From the NCBI GenBank assembly GCA_002633005.1, contig NMRA01000002.1, positions 2,741,365-2,798,125 on the forward strand: DNA of 56,761 nucleotides. Direction: 5' to 3'. Source of the stretch: Phoronis australis (lineage: Eukaryota; Phoronida; Phoronidae). The position numbers were made by a program, and so were the translations under genes. The notes beneath the pieces are model-generated. The model was not told the origin of the DNA. It saw only the letters and a list, made by a program, of their open reading frames with translations, and did no database searches. Positions 11,961 to 23,317 of this stretch are shown here, one piece after another (position 1 is the first letter of the stretch; each line of letters begins with the position of its first letter).

Positions 11961-14350
11961 TACTGGCTGACCAGCGAGCATTGCACAAAGGTGCCTCCTA
12001 CTCCTCTGAGCTCGGTCTTTCTAGTGAATGTATGCAATGAAGTAAATGCGAGCCTGGATATATTGCGAAAGCGATTCCCGGGGCTGCGCTCATATTTAAA
12101 AGATTCCCGTTTATTCTCCCCATCGTCAACGGAGAAGCTAATTTGATCGCTCGGTACTTAAGTGTGCCAGCGGCTTGACTGTTCACCCGTGCAATGCATG
12201 AGCCTAATAGTAACGATGCTATGCGTGTAATTATTGCCCGTTCACACTTCAGGAACTTACACCACTTAATGACGAGAATTCAATACTGACCAAGGCTTGT
12301 TCTAGAACGACCTAGATTAACGGTTGCAAAAGACACTACTGCGTGAGTTGATTTTACTTCCAACTCATTCGTTTTTGTCGACAGTGTGGTTAATTAACAA
12401 TGAACTTGTGTTTCTTTGATTGCACAGATGACTACATTGGAGATCTGTGTAAAAAGTTCAAAGGGTACTAAATTCTGTTTTAACCTTGGTAGATCATACA
12501 TGTACTATTTGGTCTAACTAATTACTATTATTTTTTAATTGACTTATGCAATCGACATTTAGTGAGTGGGTCCAATGGCTCCAAACAAGGTTTTGTTCAA
12601 CAGGGCCATTTTTCGTGTTTTTGTCATTTTTAACAAACAAGAAGGAAACTGCGTCGCTGAAAGAATTTTTATCTCCCATTACTTCAATTTAAAAGTGACA
12701 TTGAGAGGGGCAAAGTCAATTCCATTATCTAATTACTATTATTTTAATTAATGCACTAAATCGAACTTTTCCGTCCAACACGTTGAAGGCACGAAAAGTT
12801 GAGTTATGAAAACTGAACGTGTCATTTTGAACCGCACATCGTATTTGGTACTAACAGCAAGATATCAATAATGCATCAAAGATTGTAAATAATTGAACTG
12901 TCATTATTTGGATCAAATCATATTAAAGAAAATGTCGCGGACGGAATTTTTAGATCTGCAAGTACAGCTGTAATTAATAATAATCAGAACTGAATGATTC
13001 CTTATCTTTCTTCTATGCAATTCCATTCTCAACATGGGAGCAGTGTTCATCACAAAACCACTAAGACCACATAATTATTTTCACGTTAAACAGAGTTGAA
13101 AGAAAACATTACTTTCTTACGCATTTATTAGTGCAGTTTTCCCTGCCTTCTGATTAACTGATTTCCTTATTACGGTTATAAATAATAATTTTATTGCTGT
13201 TAAAAAGACCAGTCCCACTAACGTCGAGGCTTTGTTGTTTATGGGAGCGTCGTTCAGTCTCCATTGAAGTCATCGGCTGGGGTAATTGATGTGACCATGA
13301 TGAACTTTGTTTCTTCCCTCTCCCTGCTTTGTAGAGGTGCAAGTTGAGTATGGGAACGAGCCATTGGTTGAGTTGTATTACGTCACCTTGCGATAACTTC
13401 GATGACAATAACGTCACCTAGCTAGAATTTAGATGTCTGCTAATTATGGAAGCTAATGGAAAAGTTTAAGTTAACTTCACAGTTTTCATATATGTCGACG
13501 CTTCGCTAGTACAGGATGTAACTTGATGGGAAAATGTTACTGTCATTATTCCTGTCTTCTGATAGGCTACAGAATTATTAGTTTCGTGAGTCATGACAGT
13601 AATAACTAGGATTTGTATCGCACTAGGCCAGCAATAAACCTGGACAACACCCGTAAAGGTTCTTGGTTTGCGAAACAATGCCATTAACGGTACAGACCAA
13701 AAGCGGATTTAGCTTGTTCAGAAAAAAGGATCTAAGTAAACGGCATATTTGGAAACAAAAATTATATTAGAAACACTTTATACAGTATGTAACCTCAGCC
13801 ACTGATTATTAGTGGGGCACAAAAAAGATTGAAGCATCCAATCCAAAGTAATGTGAAAACTGTGTTGTATGTTCATGAGTCCCGACAACCATTCCCCAAC
13901 CATTGTGTGTCCGTGGGTATGTTTTTACGCGATGCAAACATAAAAATGATCTTTCTGCTTCTAAGGAGCCCGTCGACAAAGTGCAAGCGACAATCAAAAA
14001 GGTACGGAAATTAGAAAATGTTTGAGCCAGGTGCATGCTCTAGAGATTCAGAAAGATTGAGACCTTCTGATGAACAGTTCTCCATGCCTCTCCAGTATCG
14101 CTGTGTTCTCAAGTCATAGAGACGCAGGATTGCGCAAGTCGCCTTCCACAAATTCCACGTCCTCAATAATTTCCGTCACTTCAGCATCAACTGTAAACGC
14201 TGGTACTAGTTTGGATAGTTCGATTCATTTTTTACGTATTTCGACAAATCTCCAATCAAACTGAACGTTAAGTGGTCAACAAGTATCATGGCCACAAAGT
14301 AGTATTCCTACAGTGGCTGTAAAAGGACGAGACGGTAACTTCTTCTACGT
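11961..14350. other. No gene seen
   Basis: Possibly includes the undefined tail of the SINE near 11960-12140. Otherwise nothing supported. Confidence 0.55.
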
Positions 14351-14713
14351 TGCTAACTCTGTCCATAGACTTATTGTGTCTTTCGATAAACTTATTAACT
14401 CTATCGAAAGACTTTCTATTTCTATCGATATACTTACTAAGTCTTTCGATAGACTTACTGTCTCTATCGATAGACTTTCTTCTCTATCGATAGACTTATT
14501 ATTTTTATGGACAGACTTATAAGTCTATCGAAAGAGCTAGTATGTCTATCGATCGCCTAGAGTTAGTTAATAAATCTATCGATTGAGATAGCGTCTATCG
14601 ATAGAGATGGTGTCTATCGATACAGTTAGTAAGTCTATCGATAGAGTTAGTATGTCTACTGATAGAGTTTAAAGTCTACTTATAGAGACAGAAGTCTATC
14701 GATAGGGTTAGCA
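14351..14713. repeat. Inverted array of about 21-bp TCTATCGATAGA units
   Basis: About 17 degenerate units centred on CTATCGATAG repeat every 21 bp or so. The left half has the spacer ACTTACTAACTC and the right half its reverse complement, AGTTAGTAAGT. They switch at 14513-14526, a perfect 14-bp palindrome AGACTTATAAGTCT. The outer ends are also inverted: TGCTAAC at 14351 and GTTAGCA ending at 14713. The whole unit is therefore a 363-bp fold-back. A frame open across the left half reads as SIDRL repeats, which I regard as a by-product. It lies about 30-220 bp from the hAT transposase remnant. Confidence 0.85.
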
Positions 14714-14929
14714 AAAGAGAAAAAAAAAGATGCCGTGACGTCCTTTTACATCCGCTGACCTTTGCAGAACTACCACGCGCATTATCGCGTTGCATTTGTC
14801 TGGTTTACTTTGGTGCTCTTACCGCTTTTCGGCTGACGTCGTCAAATCGGTGGTCAAGCTCGTCCTCAATTTAGATAGTTTTATGTTTTTCGTCCGCTTC
14901 TTGCGTTCATCAATCATCCCATGTATGAA

Positions 14930-15880
14930 TGTCTGTCTTCTGGATTTTAGTTGACGTTGGGCAACATACTTCCGGTGACTACTAATGCAAGTATGCGTTG
15001 GAACGACAAAAGACTTGTCAACATGCCTTCGGCATTCCTTCTCCTTTCATGATCCCAAATCGTTCTTTAATTGCCATACGTCTGCGTTTCATGTGGGATC
15101 CAATACGGCTCCAAAATTACATTCCCGGAGATATCCGTACATATCATAAGACATCAAAACACGCATTAAGTTCGACCGAGCGGGTTATGGACAGGCCGTC
15201 ATTTTTTCTTTTCATCTCATTTGCATTCTTTTCAAGGACAGGTTCTAGAAAACGTTGTTTTGGAGATGTGTCGAAGAATTCGAAAACTGCAAGCAGTGTA
15301 TCAATCACGTTGCGCGTGTCGGCTATGATAGAGGCGCCAGCAATGCCGAGATTGAGAATATGATTGTTGAAATAATTGTATATCGCCCAGTTGGGATGAT
15401 TCGTGTATGAACACCAACGCTTTCTGAAGACCTACATGACGTACGATCATGGTTCGGGCCACTAGCGTTCCGAATGAATTAATGATGATATCAGCGATTG
15501 CTCCGCCTGACGTTATTTCCAATAGAAAAACGCCCAAATTATCTTTCCATTTTGACCTTTCTCAAGCTCATTGGCAAGATCTCCTGGTTGTTGCGGGGAT
15601 CCGTCACCTCATCGGCAATTATCGAGAAAAAAGAATTTTCATCATCGAGGCCAGATGTAAACTACCTGTGATTATACTCAACTGCTAAAGCGATCACTTC
15701 ATTCTGTATGGTTTTTGATTTACATTAGCATTCTGTTTTTTCCCGATCCGATCTGCTCTTGAAATATTTTTCGTGCCTGGACAATATTTTTAATAATGCC
15801 CAAAAACTCGACTTGAAGACGTGCTTGTAGAGTCATCTTTGCTTCCACGGAGCGACAAATTGTGTTTCCTATGCAGCACC
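14930..15880 (-). pseudogene. hAT-superfamily transposase remnant (ZMYM1/TTF-type)
   Basis: Read on the minus strand, three frames join into a hAT transposase of the kind annotated as zinc finger MYM-type protein 1-like. In order: LRGSKDDSTS (about 15840), FFSIIADEVTDPRNN (about 15600-15650, the conserved segment with the first catalytic Asp), LLEITSGGAIADIIINS (about 15460-15530), NWAIYNYFNNHILNLGIA (about 15345-15400, where the family has the HC..HSLNLA motif), TRNVIDTLLAVFEFFDTSPK (about 15255-15320) and RRNAEGMLTSLLSFQ (about 14985-15035). The expected GQGYDGA block is corrupted and at least three frameshifts and several stops are present. The protein is therefore dead. The zinc finger N-terminus and the C-terminal dimerisation domain are not recognisable. 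Faint similarity may continue to 14740, next to the inverted TATCGATA array. Confidence 0.82.
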
Positions 15881-18060
15881 ACGGCTTAAATAATAGTTTT
15901 CAGCACGTGACTTTTTCTGACTAGCTTTGTTTATCATATACGATAGTTATGTTTGATGTTGTTTTTGGTGCTGTTACATCAAAACCATCTGTGTTACCGG
16001 GGGCATAATTTTCTGGAGGTGTGGGGTGTCGGGGGTGTGACACCACCAATAATTGTCTATTTGCTGGCAGGACAAAAGAGAAAAAGTTGCTCAAAGAAAA
16101 GAAAAGTTGGCTACAGAACGCCTGCTAAAATATCTAAATTTTGTTAAATTCGTTACATCATATCCCAGAAATGGCTGTTCAGATTTATATGAAGCTCTCA
16201 GATACCATGCTTTATGGACTTTCTTACAAAACTCTACTATGTAGGAATTGTTTTTAAAATATTCCACTATTGCATGAGGGGCTGTAAAAAACAGGACTTT
16301 CATGATTTTCATGAAAACAATTTAACAACGTTTTTGAGGTCTTTTCTTGGACATCTCTATCAAATATAATTTGATCATGTTATTGAATGTACCTTTCTTT
16401 TTGCGAAATTTGACTAAGAAGACACGGTCACGTGACTCAATAGCACATTGGTTAAAAACGAAATTCTATAGACTTTCTACTTTCAAAAAATGTATACTTT
16501 TACTGAGTTGAAATCTATAGTTTAGAAGATATTTGTTAGACTTGTCAATAAGGTCCTACTTAACCTTCAATCTGGTCTAATACCTTGGGAAATTGGGAGA
16601 GCAAAACTGCGAGAGTGACGTCAAAAGAGTCAACCCAAAAGAACAATCTGTAAGAGTTAAGTGCCAACCATAACATAATTATTTTCAATAAAACACGCTA
16701 TCAAGTAATTGGTCATCTTGCGAGAACCGTTGTCATGGCAGTAATGAAAATATCAATGTACTTTCACAGCTCAAGAGTGTTGTTGACGAAAATCTTGTTG
16801 AGATACTATTGAGATGCAAAGAAAAGAGCTGATCAAAGGTAGTACCATATCCTATTTAGACGGAATTGAGTTTGTCGGCGATAGTTCGCTACCTAGGTCC
16901 GTGTATTGTTATTCCATGCCAGGTTTCAGTGCCAATAGCATTGAAGTCTAACTGTGATGCCGTATGTGGGCCTAATATTTTGATTGACGGGACATGGTAA
17001 GGTCGTACTAAACAGGTTTCCTTTGTGTCCCCGTGTAAGGTGAACTGAGAAGCGGTTTATTTCTTTCTGCAACAAAACCAGAAAATATGAATCCCATGCA
17101 GTTACTTTCATCCCAAAACCACGACTCGCATACGTCTATACAGTAACCAGCAGATACGCATTCAGAATCCCAAAACACTCTTGGGCCCGGGGTCAAATCT
17201 TCGTACTCAACAATGCAATTATTTTTTACCTTTTTCCTTTTATTTTTTATATTAACTCAAGATATCTGTTTACTGATCTGTGCTTGAGTGTACCGTGGTT
17301 TATGTGAGTTTCCAGTCCAAGTTCACACTTGATAACCTCTAGATTCGACCAACAAACTCTAGTAAAAACTCGAGATTTCGAGTTCAGACTTGATCTCATG
17401 AAATTAATAACGGGATCACCAAGTGCAATAGGGCTAGACAGTCATCAGCGTAAACCAAAGTGTACTCGAACACAGAATAATAGATACTTCTCTTGAGTTC
17501 GCTTAGGTAGACTGGAAAGCATCAAACATATTTTCTTGTTCGATTTCGAGTACACGATCTGGGCCAGATTCCAGAAACTGGATACTCAATAGATGATAAT
17601 ATGAAAAGGCTGGGGAGTGTCTGAATTTCCAGTCAGGAAGTGGTAGAGTGTTCAACAAGTCACGATTGAAGTAAAAGAGATCGAGGGGCAACAAACTGCA
17701 CGTTTATCAAAATTGGGTTAAAAAATTAAACAAATACCACTCGTTGGCACCGGGGCAAGTATCACATCACTGGCCAATCAGATGATTCACTGACATTGTC
17801 AACAGAAGTGTTAAGAAATAAAACTAGGTTTCAGCGTCAATGTGACCTGGCATTTCGACTGTAGGTTGTAGGTTTCATGTTGCAATGTCGCACGTTCGTT
17901 GAAAATTCCGTGAATTTTTAACTTTTGGTAAATAACAAGAACTGAATTTTTAGATAACTAGATACGATGTTTGTAAAAAGATAATTTTACTTGAAATCCA
18001 AGCTTTCTCAAAATGGACGTCACATGAATTCAGTGCCATTTTATCCTATGCAATGTTATT
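15881..18060. other. No gene seen
   Basis: May contain lost terminal parts of the flanking hAT and DIRS remnants, but no motif is readable. Confidence 0.5.
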
Positions 18061-19650
18061 TTAAAACTGTAAATTTCGTGAAAGCTTACGAAGCCTGACA
18101 TGAAATTGTGGTTGGCATGAGTACGAACGAAGCAGATCTGATAGTGCCTTGTCCAAAGAATGCATACGCCTTGAACTAATGCTTAGCAGTAAGACGGAAA
18201 TAGTCCAATACGCATGCTTACTTCGAAAATGTTGACTGTCAAGAAGCGGTCGTGGATTATGTTCTATTCGATACGTGCAACAGAACAACACGCGTGCCTG
18301 GAGATAGTAGCATGGGATGTTAGACACCAGCAGACTTGGATACCAAGGTTGGCCCTGCCGTGCGGCAGTCACTAGTATCACCTTTCCTTCGGTCTTCCGT
18401 ACTTTGGCCAGGCACCTGGTGTTCAAACAAAACGGAGGGGAGGCGAACGTGTCATACGTCTTGCATCCACCGTTGTCGCATATGGGTCTGGTTTCCAGCT
18501 GATAAAACGCATGACTTGTGCTGTCAATCTGTCTTCGAACAGGTTTATCTGGATCGGACCTCGGCTTTGTCGAGCTGTTGAAAAAGTTGTAGAGACAACA
18601 TTACTGCAGTATGATCCGCAAATATCCTCAACTGCTAGTGCGTTGTTTGGTTTTTTTACGTCAGGAAGTTGTTCAGCAGCAATCATGATCGGACGAGATA
18701 GACAACAGTGCCACAGTTCCCGAGTGACTTGGAACAGGTCTCGGGAACGAGAGCCTCTTAACTTGTTTATCTGGTCCACCGTCACCATGTTGATTGACGG
18801 GATATGTTGTCCATGCGCAAATGCACATGGATGTCGTGCGCATCCTTCGTGTATGATCGCCGCCGTGAGTTCCAAAACATCAATGAGAGATACTTTCTCT
18901 TGTGAAGGCCACTGCCCTTGGATGGTGACACTATTTTATTTTGCACCTCAGCCGATTTTGGGGTGTCTGTGATGATTATCAAGTAGGGTGCTGGGGTGAT
19001 TATAGTCCATTCGTTCCACTAGCTGAGGTAGTGAGTTCACCAGCACAGTTTTTCTTTGCATGCAATAGAGAGAGATGGACTCGTTGTTTCACTTCTCGGT
19101 CAGCAACGCTTTTGATTTTTGCATCTGGATGTAGACGCGCTGCAAGAACTGCCCAGATTGATGCTCTTAGAGCTCCAGACCTATAAATTTGGAGAACTCA
19201 CGCACTATTTTTTCTTGCTATGTCAGCATTGGTTCGAACTTTTCTTGAATGCTTCACTCCTTGTCTTGAGGGAGCGTTAGTGTCATGCAAATAGCATATT
19301 GGAAAACCAAGGTATTCCACAGTTTGACTCGGGTTTAGCTGTGTCTTTTTCCATTTGAAACAGCTACATAATGGAATTTCGTTCTGTGATCAAACGATCC
19401 TTTGACTAGTTGAGAACGATTATGTCATCTAGATAGATTACCAAACGACGAAAGTTCAGAAAAGACCGTTTTATGAACACAAAGTCGGATTTTGGTCTTT
19501 GGTCTTAACTTAGACAGAACTTAAGTCGATTTTTAACATGCTTGTGGATGGGCATACAAACTACACTCTCGCCAGTTGTTGCGAATTCCCAAAACTAAGC
19601 GAGACCGCGGTATGTGACATGTGGTTTCGAGAAAATCTTGGTCTTTCAAC
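18061..19650 (-). pseudogene. DIRS-type retrotransposon remnant (reverse transcriptase and RNase H)
   Basis: The minus strand encodes a decayed pol of the tyrosine-recombinase retrotransposon group. From the N-terminal side: a piece like the IPIHKHHRK block (about 19535-19560), then VFIKRSF..RRLVIYLDDII around 19410-19470 with the catalytic YLDD at 19424-19435. TIITPAPYLIIITD (about 18960-19010) marks the start of the DIRS RNase H domain. DVLELTAA (about 18850-18880), HVHLRMDN (about 18800-18830) and QINKLRGSRSRDLFQVTREL (about 18715-18775) follow. Next come GPIQINLFEDRLTAQ and FISWKPDP (about 18470-18550), then NTRCLAKVR and QPWYPSLL (about 18325-18425). These segments fall in different frames with stops. 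I do not see a tyrosine recombinase, gag or split repeats. The + strand ORF at 18511-18972 is only a shadow. Confidence 0.84.
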
Positions 19651-22600
19651 TCTGAATGACGATATATATACAACATTTGGATGCAATTGGGACTCGTTCA
19701 CGTGAGAATACCGTGGGATGGCTGGAAAATGTCATTTTACATGTGCAGGAAGTTTTGCAGCATTGTGTCCACGAGTCTACGATGCTTTGCCGGTTCCTGA
19801 GTCGAAAGAAGACGATCTTCAATTTGAGATTGTTAAGGGACGTTATATTGTGAAGAGAATCGATGTTATTTGTTGCTCAACAGTTCACAGATTTTGGTCT
19901 AAGAACAAAAGCGTGTCATTAAACAGGCATGGACATGGTTCCCATTGCAGAACTATGCCAGTAAAGGCCTTGGCCCCACTGTATTGTGTAAAGCACCTGT
20001 GTACGAAGTGAGCTTGTCCATCGGACAATTGCCACTTCCTCTGTTATGTGCTACACAGGGGATCAAATCTATCAGGTAGGAAAGAGTCCAAAGGCTCTTA
20101 CACATTTCATTCCAGAAGTGTAGATTAAATCTGTCATTTTCAATTACACTTTTCCATTTGTCTGAAGGGTACCTGTGTTCGTGCCAAAAATTTCCCACTC
20201 AACAAGGATGTGCTCTGAAAAATCGGGAGACTTTCGTATCCGGGTAGAACAGAACAGAATCCGAATTTCTGGACTTCATTTTCTCAAAACAGCCTCAAGG
20301 AACCACAGAATACCATTTGTGTCAATCGCTTCCCGTGTACTCGTCAAAATTGACATTAAACTTGTCCATTTCATCTTTTTCATTTTGGGCGAACTACAAA
20401 GGTCCTGAATGAAAAGGCCCCAGCCGTGGCATAAGACCTTAAAAATAAGAAGAATGCCAACCTGTTGAATAAAAGTTTCTTACACTTGACTTGATATAAA
20501 TCTATAACAACAAAACTCACAATTGATTTTTAAGGAAATTTTGCCCAAATATATCAATGGCTATTGTTTAGCAAAACCCAGACACTCTGAGTAAATTACT
20601 TTGAAGAGAATCAAGCGTCGATGAATTACAGGGACACAGGGAATCTTAATGCAACAAACTCTGAATTATACCACTCACTTGGAATAATGTTTATAGTATT
20701 AAAGTGAATTTCCTGGCTACAAAGTAGTCGAACACTAAGCGCCAACAACAGCCCGGCGTGTGTTTGCTACCCCCATGCAGTCGAACTAACATTTACATAT
20801 AGCAGCTGATGAGACAAGGGAATTTAACAGTTGTTCTTGCTTAAACTGTGTGTATATTCTCCAGATAATGGAGTACTCGTCCACCCACATGTCCGTTTTA
20901 CTTTTAGAGCTTGGGCTTGGTAAAATCAAAAACTAAGGAAACACGGAGTACTATCTCACTTCGTGTTGTTTAGTTCATGGCGCCATGGCTATTTGTCGTT
21001 TTTTTTTAATATGACGCGTTATTTCGTTTTTTGGAGTTAAATAGATTCTGTTGGTCTTTCATCGCACAAGCCAGCTTTTGGACCTAGACAGAAAGAAATC
21101 CTGACCGTCCGACAAGCAGGGTAGGTGTTTTGTCGCCAGGAGGCGTAAAATGTCCAAGAGACGAGCTGGTACAGGCCGTAGCATTAGTAAAAAAGACACA
21201 GCTCAAAAAAGGCCAAGCAATCTCTAATATGTGCGGTGATAGGGGTGATAGAGCTTTTCGACATCAGCCACAGTCAGCAGTAGTGGCAACGAAAGATTGC
21301 AGTAGTTTAAAGAAGTACGTAGGTTGCGTCTGGCATAATCTAAGGCAAGGGATATTACTTACCTAATGGACACTAAAATTCTACAGAATACTTTGCCTTA
21401 CAGACTTAAGCCATTTGCTGAAAGGGAAAAAAGAAGAGATGAGCCATCGTTAAATGAGAATTTCATTGTCAACATGGGAAAGATGACCGAAGTGATCATA
21501 GATATGCATACGATATCATATCCTAATTCAAAATTAATGATTGATATGAACAGAAGTGTGGATTTGTGTGGATACGCTTCAGTATATTATACAGCATGTC
21601 AATACAGATCTGGCACTATGACAATCTCGAACCATAAGTCAAACTTTTTATCAACTGTCGCAATTATCTTTTTGACACGTAATTAAATGTAGTTCCACCA
21701 GCAAAATCAAGGACCACCAATGGACTTCGACTTATTGGAAAACAATGAACTTTCATTGAATTACTGTGTCCCTCGTTCTGCCTCACCATCAAAATATTTG
21801 GCTTTTAGAGACACGGCGAAATTAAGTATCGGCCTATATTATGGTGATTTTCCACGCATTGTAGACCTTTCTTCCCGTTCGACTATGACGAGATTTTCTA
21901 CAGTAACAACCTGTTATCCCCAAAGCCCTCTGAACATCCAGACATGCACGTTTGCATTGCCTACTGAACCTGTCTATTGTACATGTATGGGGATATCCTG
22001 AACTATTGAAAGGAAAATGCAATCAACAGTCAGCAAGTCAAAGTCTTACGGATGCCATTTAAAGTTGTTGTGATTTCATTTGACAGTTTTTAAAATCTAT
22101 TATCTAAATCTGTGGGTTTTTTTTGTTGCTGAAAAACGTCGTGAAGGTCATTTTCTCGAAATTTCACGTTTAAAGCTTGTGTAAGTTAAGCCCCAGTTGT
22201 TTACCACTGTTCCTGACTAGAAAAGATCACATTTAATGAAGTCTCGCAAGCTCTAACAATAGATCAACCCACGAGGGATTGGAAATGAAGACGTTTGATG
22301 TTGTGACATAACGCTTTCCTAGTGCTTGTGTAAAAATTCACTGATTCCTATAGAAATGTGAGCAAAATGCTTAACTGAAGACTGGTGTTAAAAATAAAAC
22401 AAACAAAAGCGTTTTATTAATGCCAACAAATAAAACAAAAAAACTCTGTCAGGGTGTTTTCTGGTGTTGAGGTACCCCTGTTTTCCCTTCCGATTAAAAA
22501 CGGGTGTTGTGGTGGACGTTTCAACCATACGTCCGGCTTTATGTCCCGATAGCCGGCTTTTTCAATCTAAATGTACCGTTTAATCATTCTCGAATGTTGG

Positions 22601-23182
22601 CAACTATGCAATACTGCTGCGAAGGCTACAATCATGGTGGAAGTGTCGGGGGCGGATGCAAACGAGATCCTCGGTGGATGCCCCAGGCAAAGGTAACAAT
22701 GTTCAATTCCAGGACGAGGCAAAAATGGACTTTCGATGGCCTCTTAGGCGTTAGACGCCTCCGGATTGTCAATAAATCAGTGAGGCGAAGACAACGATCT
22801 GCCCATCGAGACCTGGGGTGAGGACTTCCTACTGGGGCAAGGACACTAACGCAAACTGCCGATGGTATTGGATTGTCCAGATTATACTGATCACGAGGTC
22901 TAAGACACAATTTACTGCCAATTGATTACTAGAACGAGGATAAAATGGAACATTATGGGATTGCATAGGATAGAACAGACAGATGGCTTCCAGCGAGAGG
23001 TCAAACGTGGACCACCGAGGTCGGCTGGAGGGAAGACAAAAGTGGACAGTCGTAGGCGGCTACTGGGTTCCTCAGCCACGGGACTAGAGGGACGAAGATG
23101 AAGCACAAAGTGAACCAGACCAATGTGCGTATTTGTACAAGTCAGCAATAATTGGTAACAGTTGTTCAGACGATAGTTCGCC
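19651..23182. other. No gene recognised
   Basis: Successive + strand frames at 19718-20011, 21130-21366, 21366-21686 and 21720-22001 show no known domain. Some of this may be degraded transposon. Confidence 0.45.
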
Positions 23183-23317
23183 ATGCACTGTTACGATGGA
23201 AGAGTGCTTGTTTTGATAGATGCAAGTTGATTATTAAAATCGTATGAACAATTTAGTCGATATCCTAAATTCAACTTGTAATGCACTGTTACAATGGAAG
23301 AGTGCTTGTTTTGATAG
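23183..23317 (+). repeat. 37-bp direct repeat pair
   Basis: The segment ATGCACTGTTACGATGGAAG plus the following GAGTGCTTGTTTTGATAG block occurs at 23183-23219 and again at 23281-23317 with a single substitution. The spacing is 98 bp. Purpose unknown. Confidence 0.85.

Noticed and set aside
14313-14522. ORF with SIDRL-type heptads
   Set aside because: A 21-bp repeat period keeps one frame open; degenerate DNA repeat, not protein selection.
18511-18972. 153-codon + strand ORF
   Set aside because: It is antisense to the DIRS RNase H remnant, whose motifs are clear on the minus strand.
19718-20011. 97-codon + strand ORF
   Set aside because: Some protein-like composition but no recognised domain; adjoins decayed DIRS sequence.
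21130-22001. Three consecutive + strand ORFs, first one faintly like a pogo/Tigger HTH
   Set aside because: Similarity too weak and the following frames show no transposase motifs.
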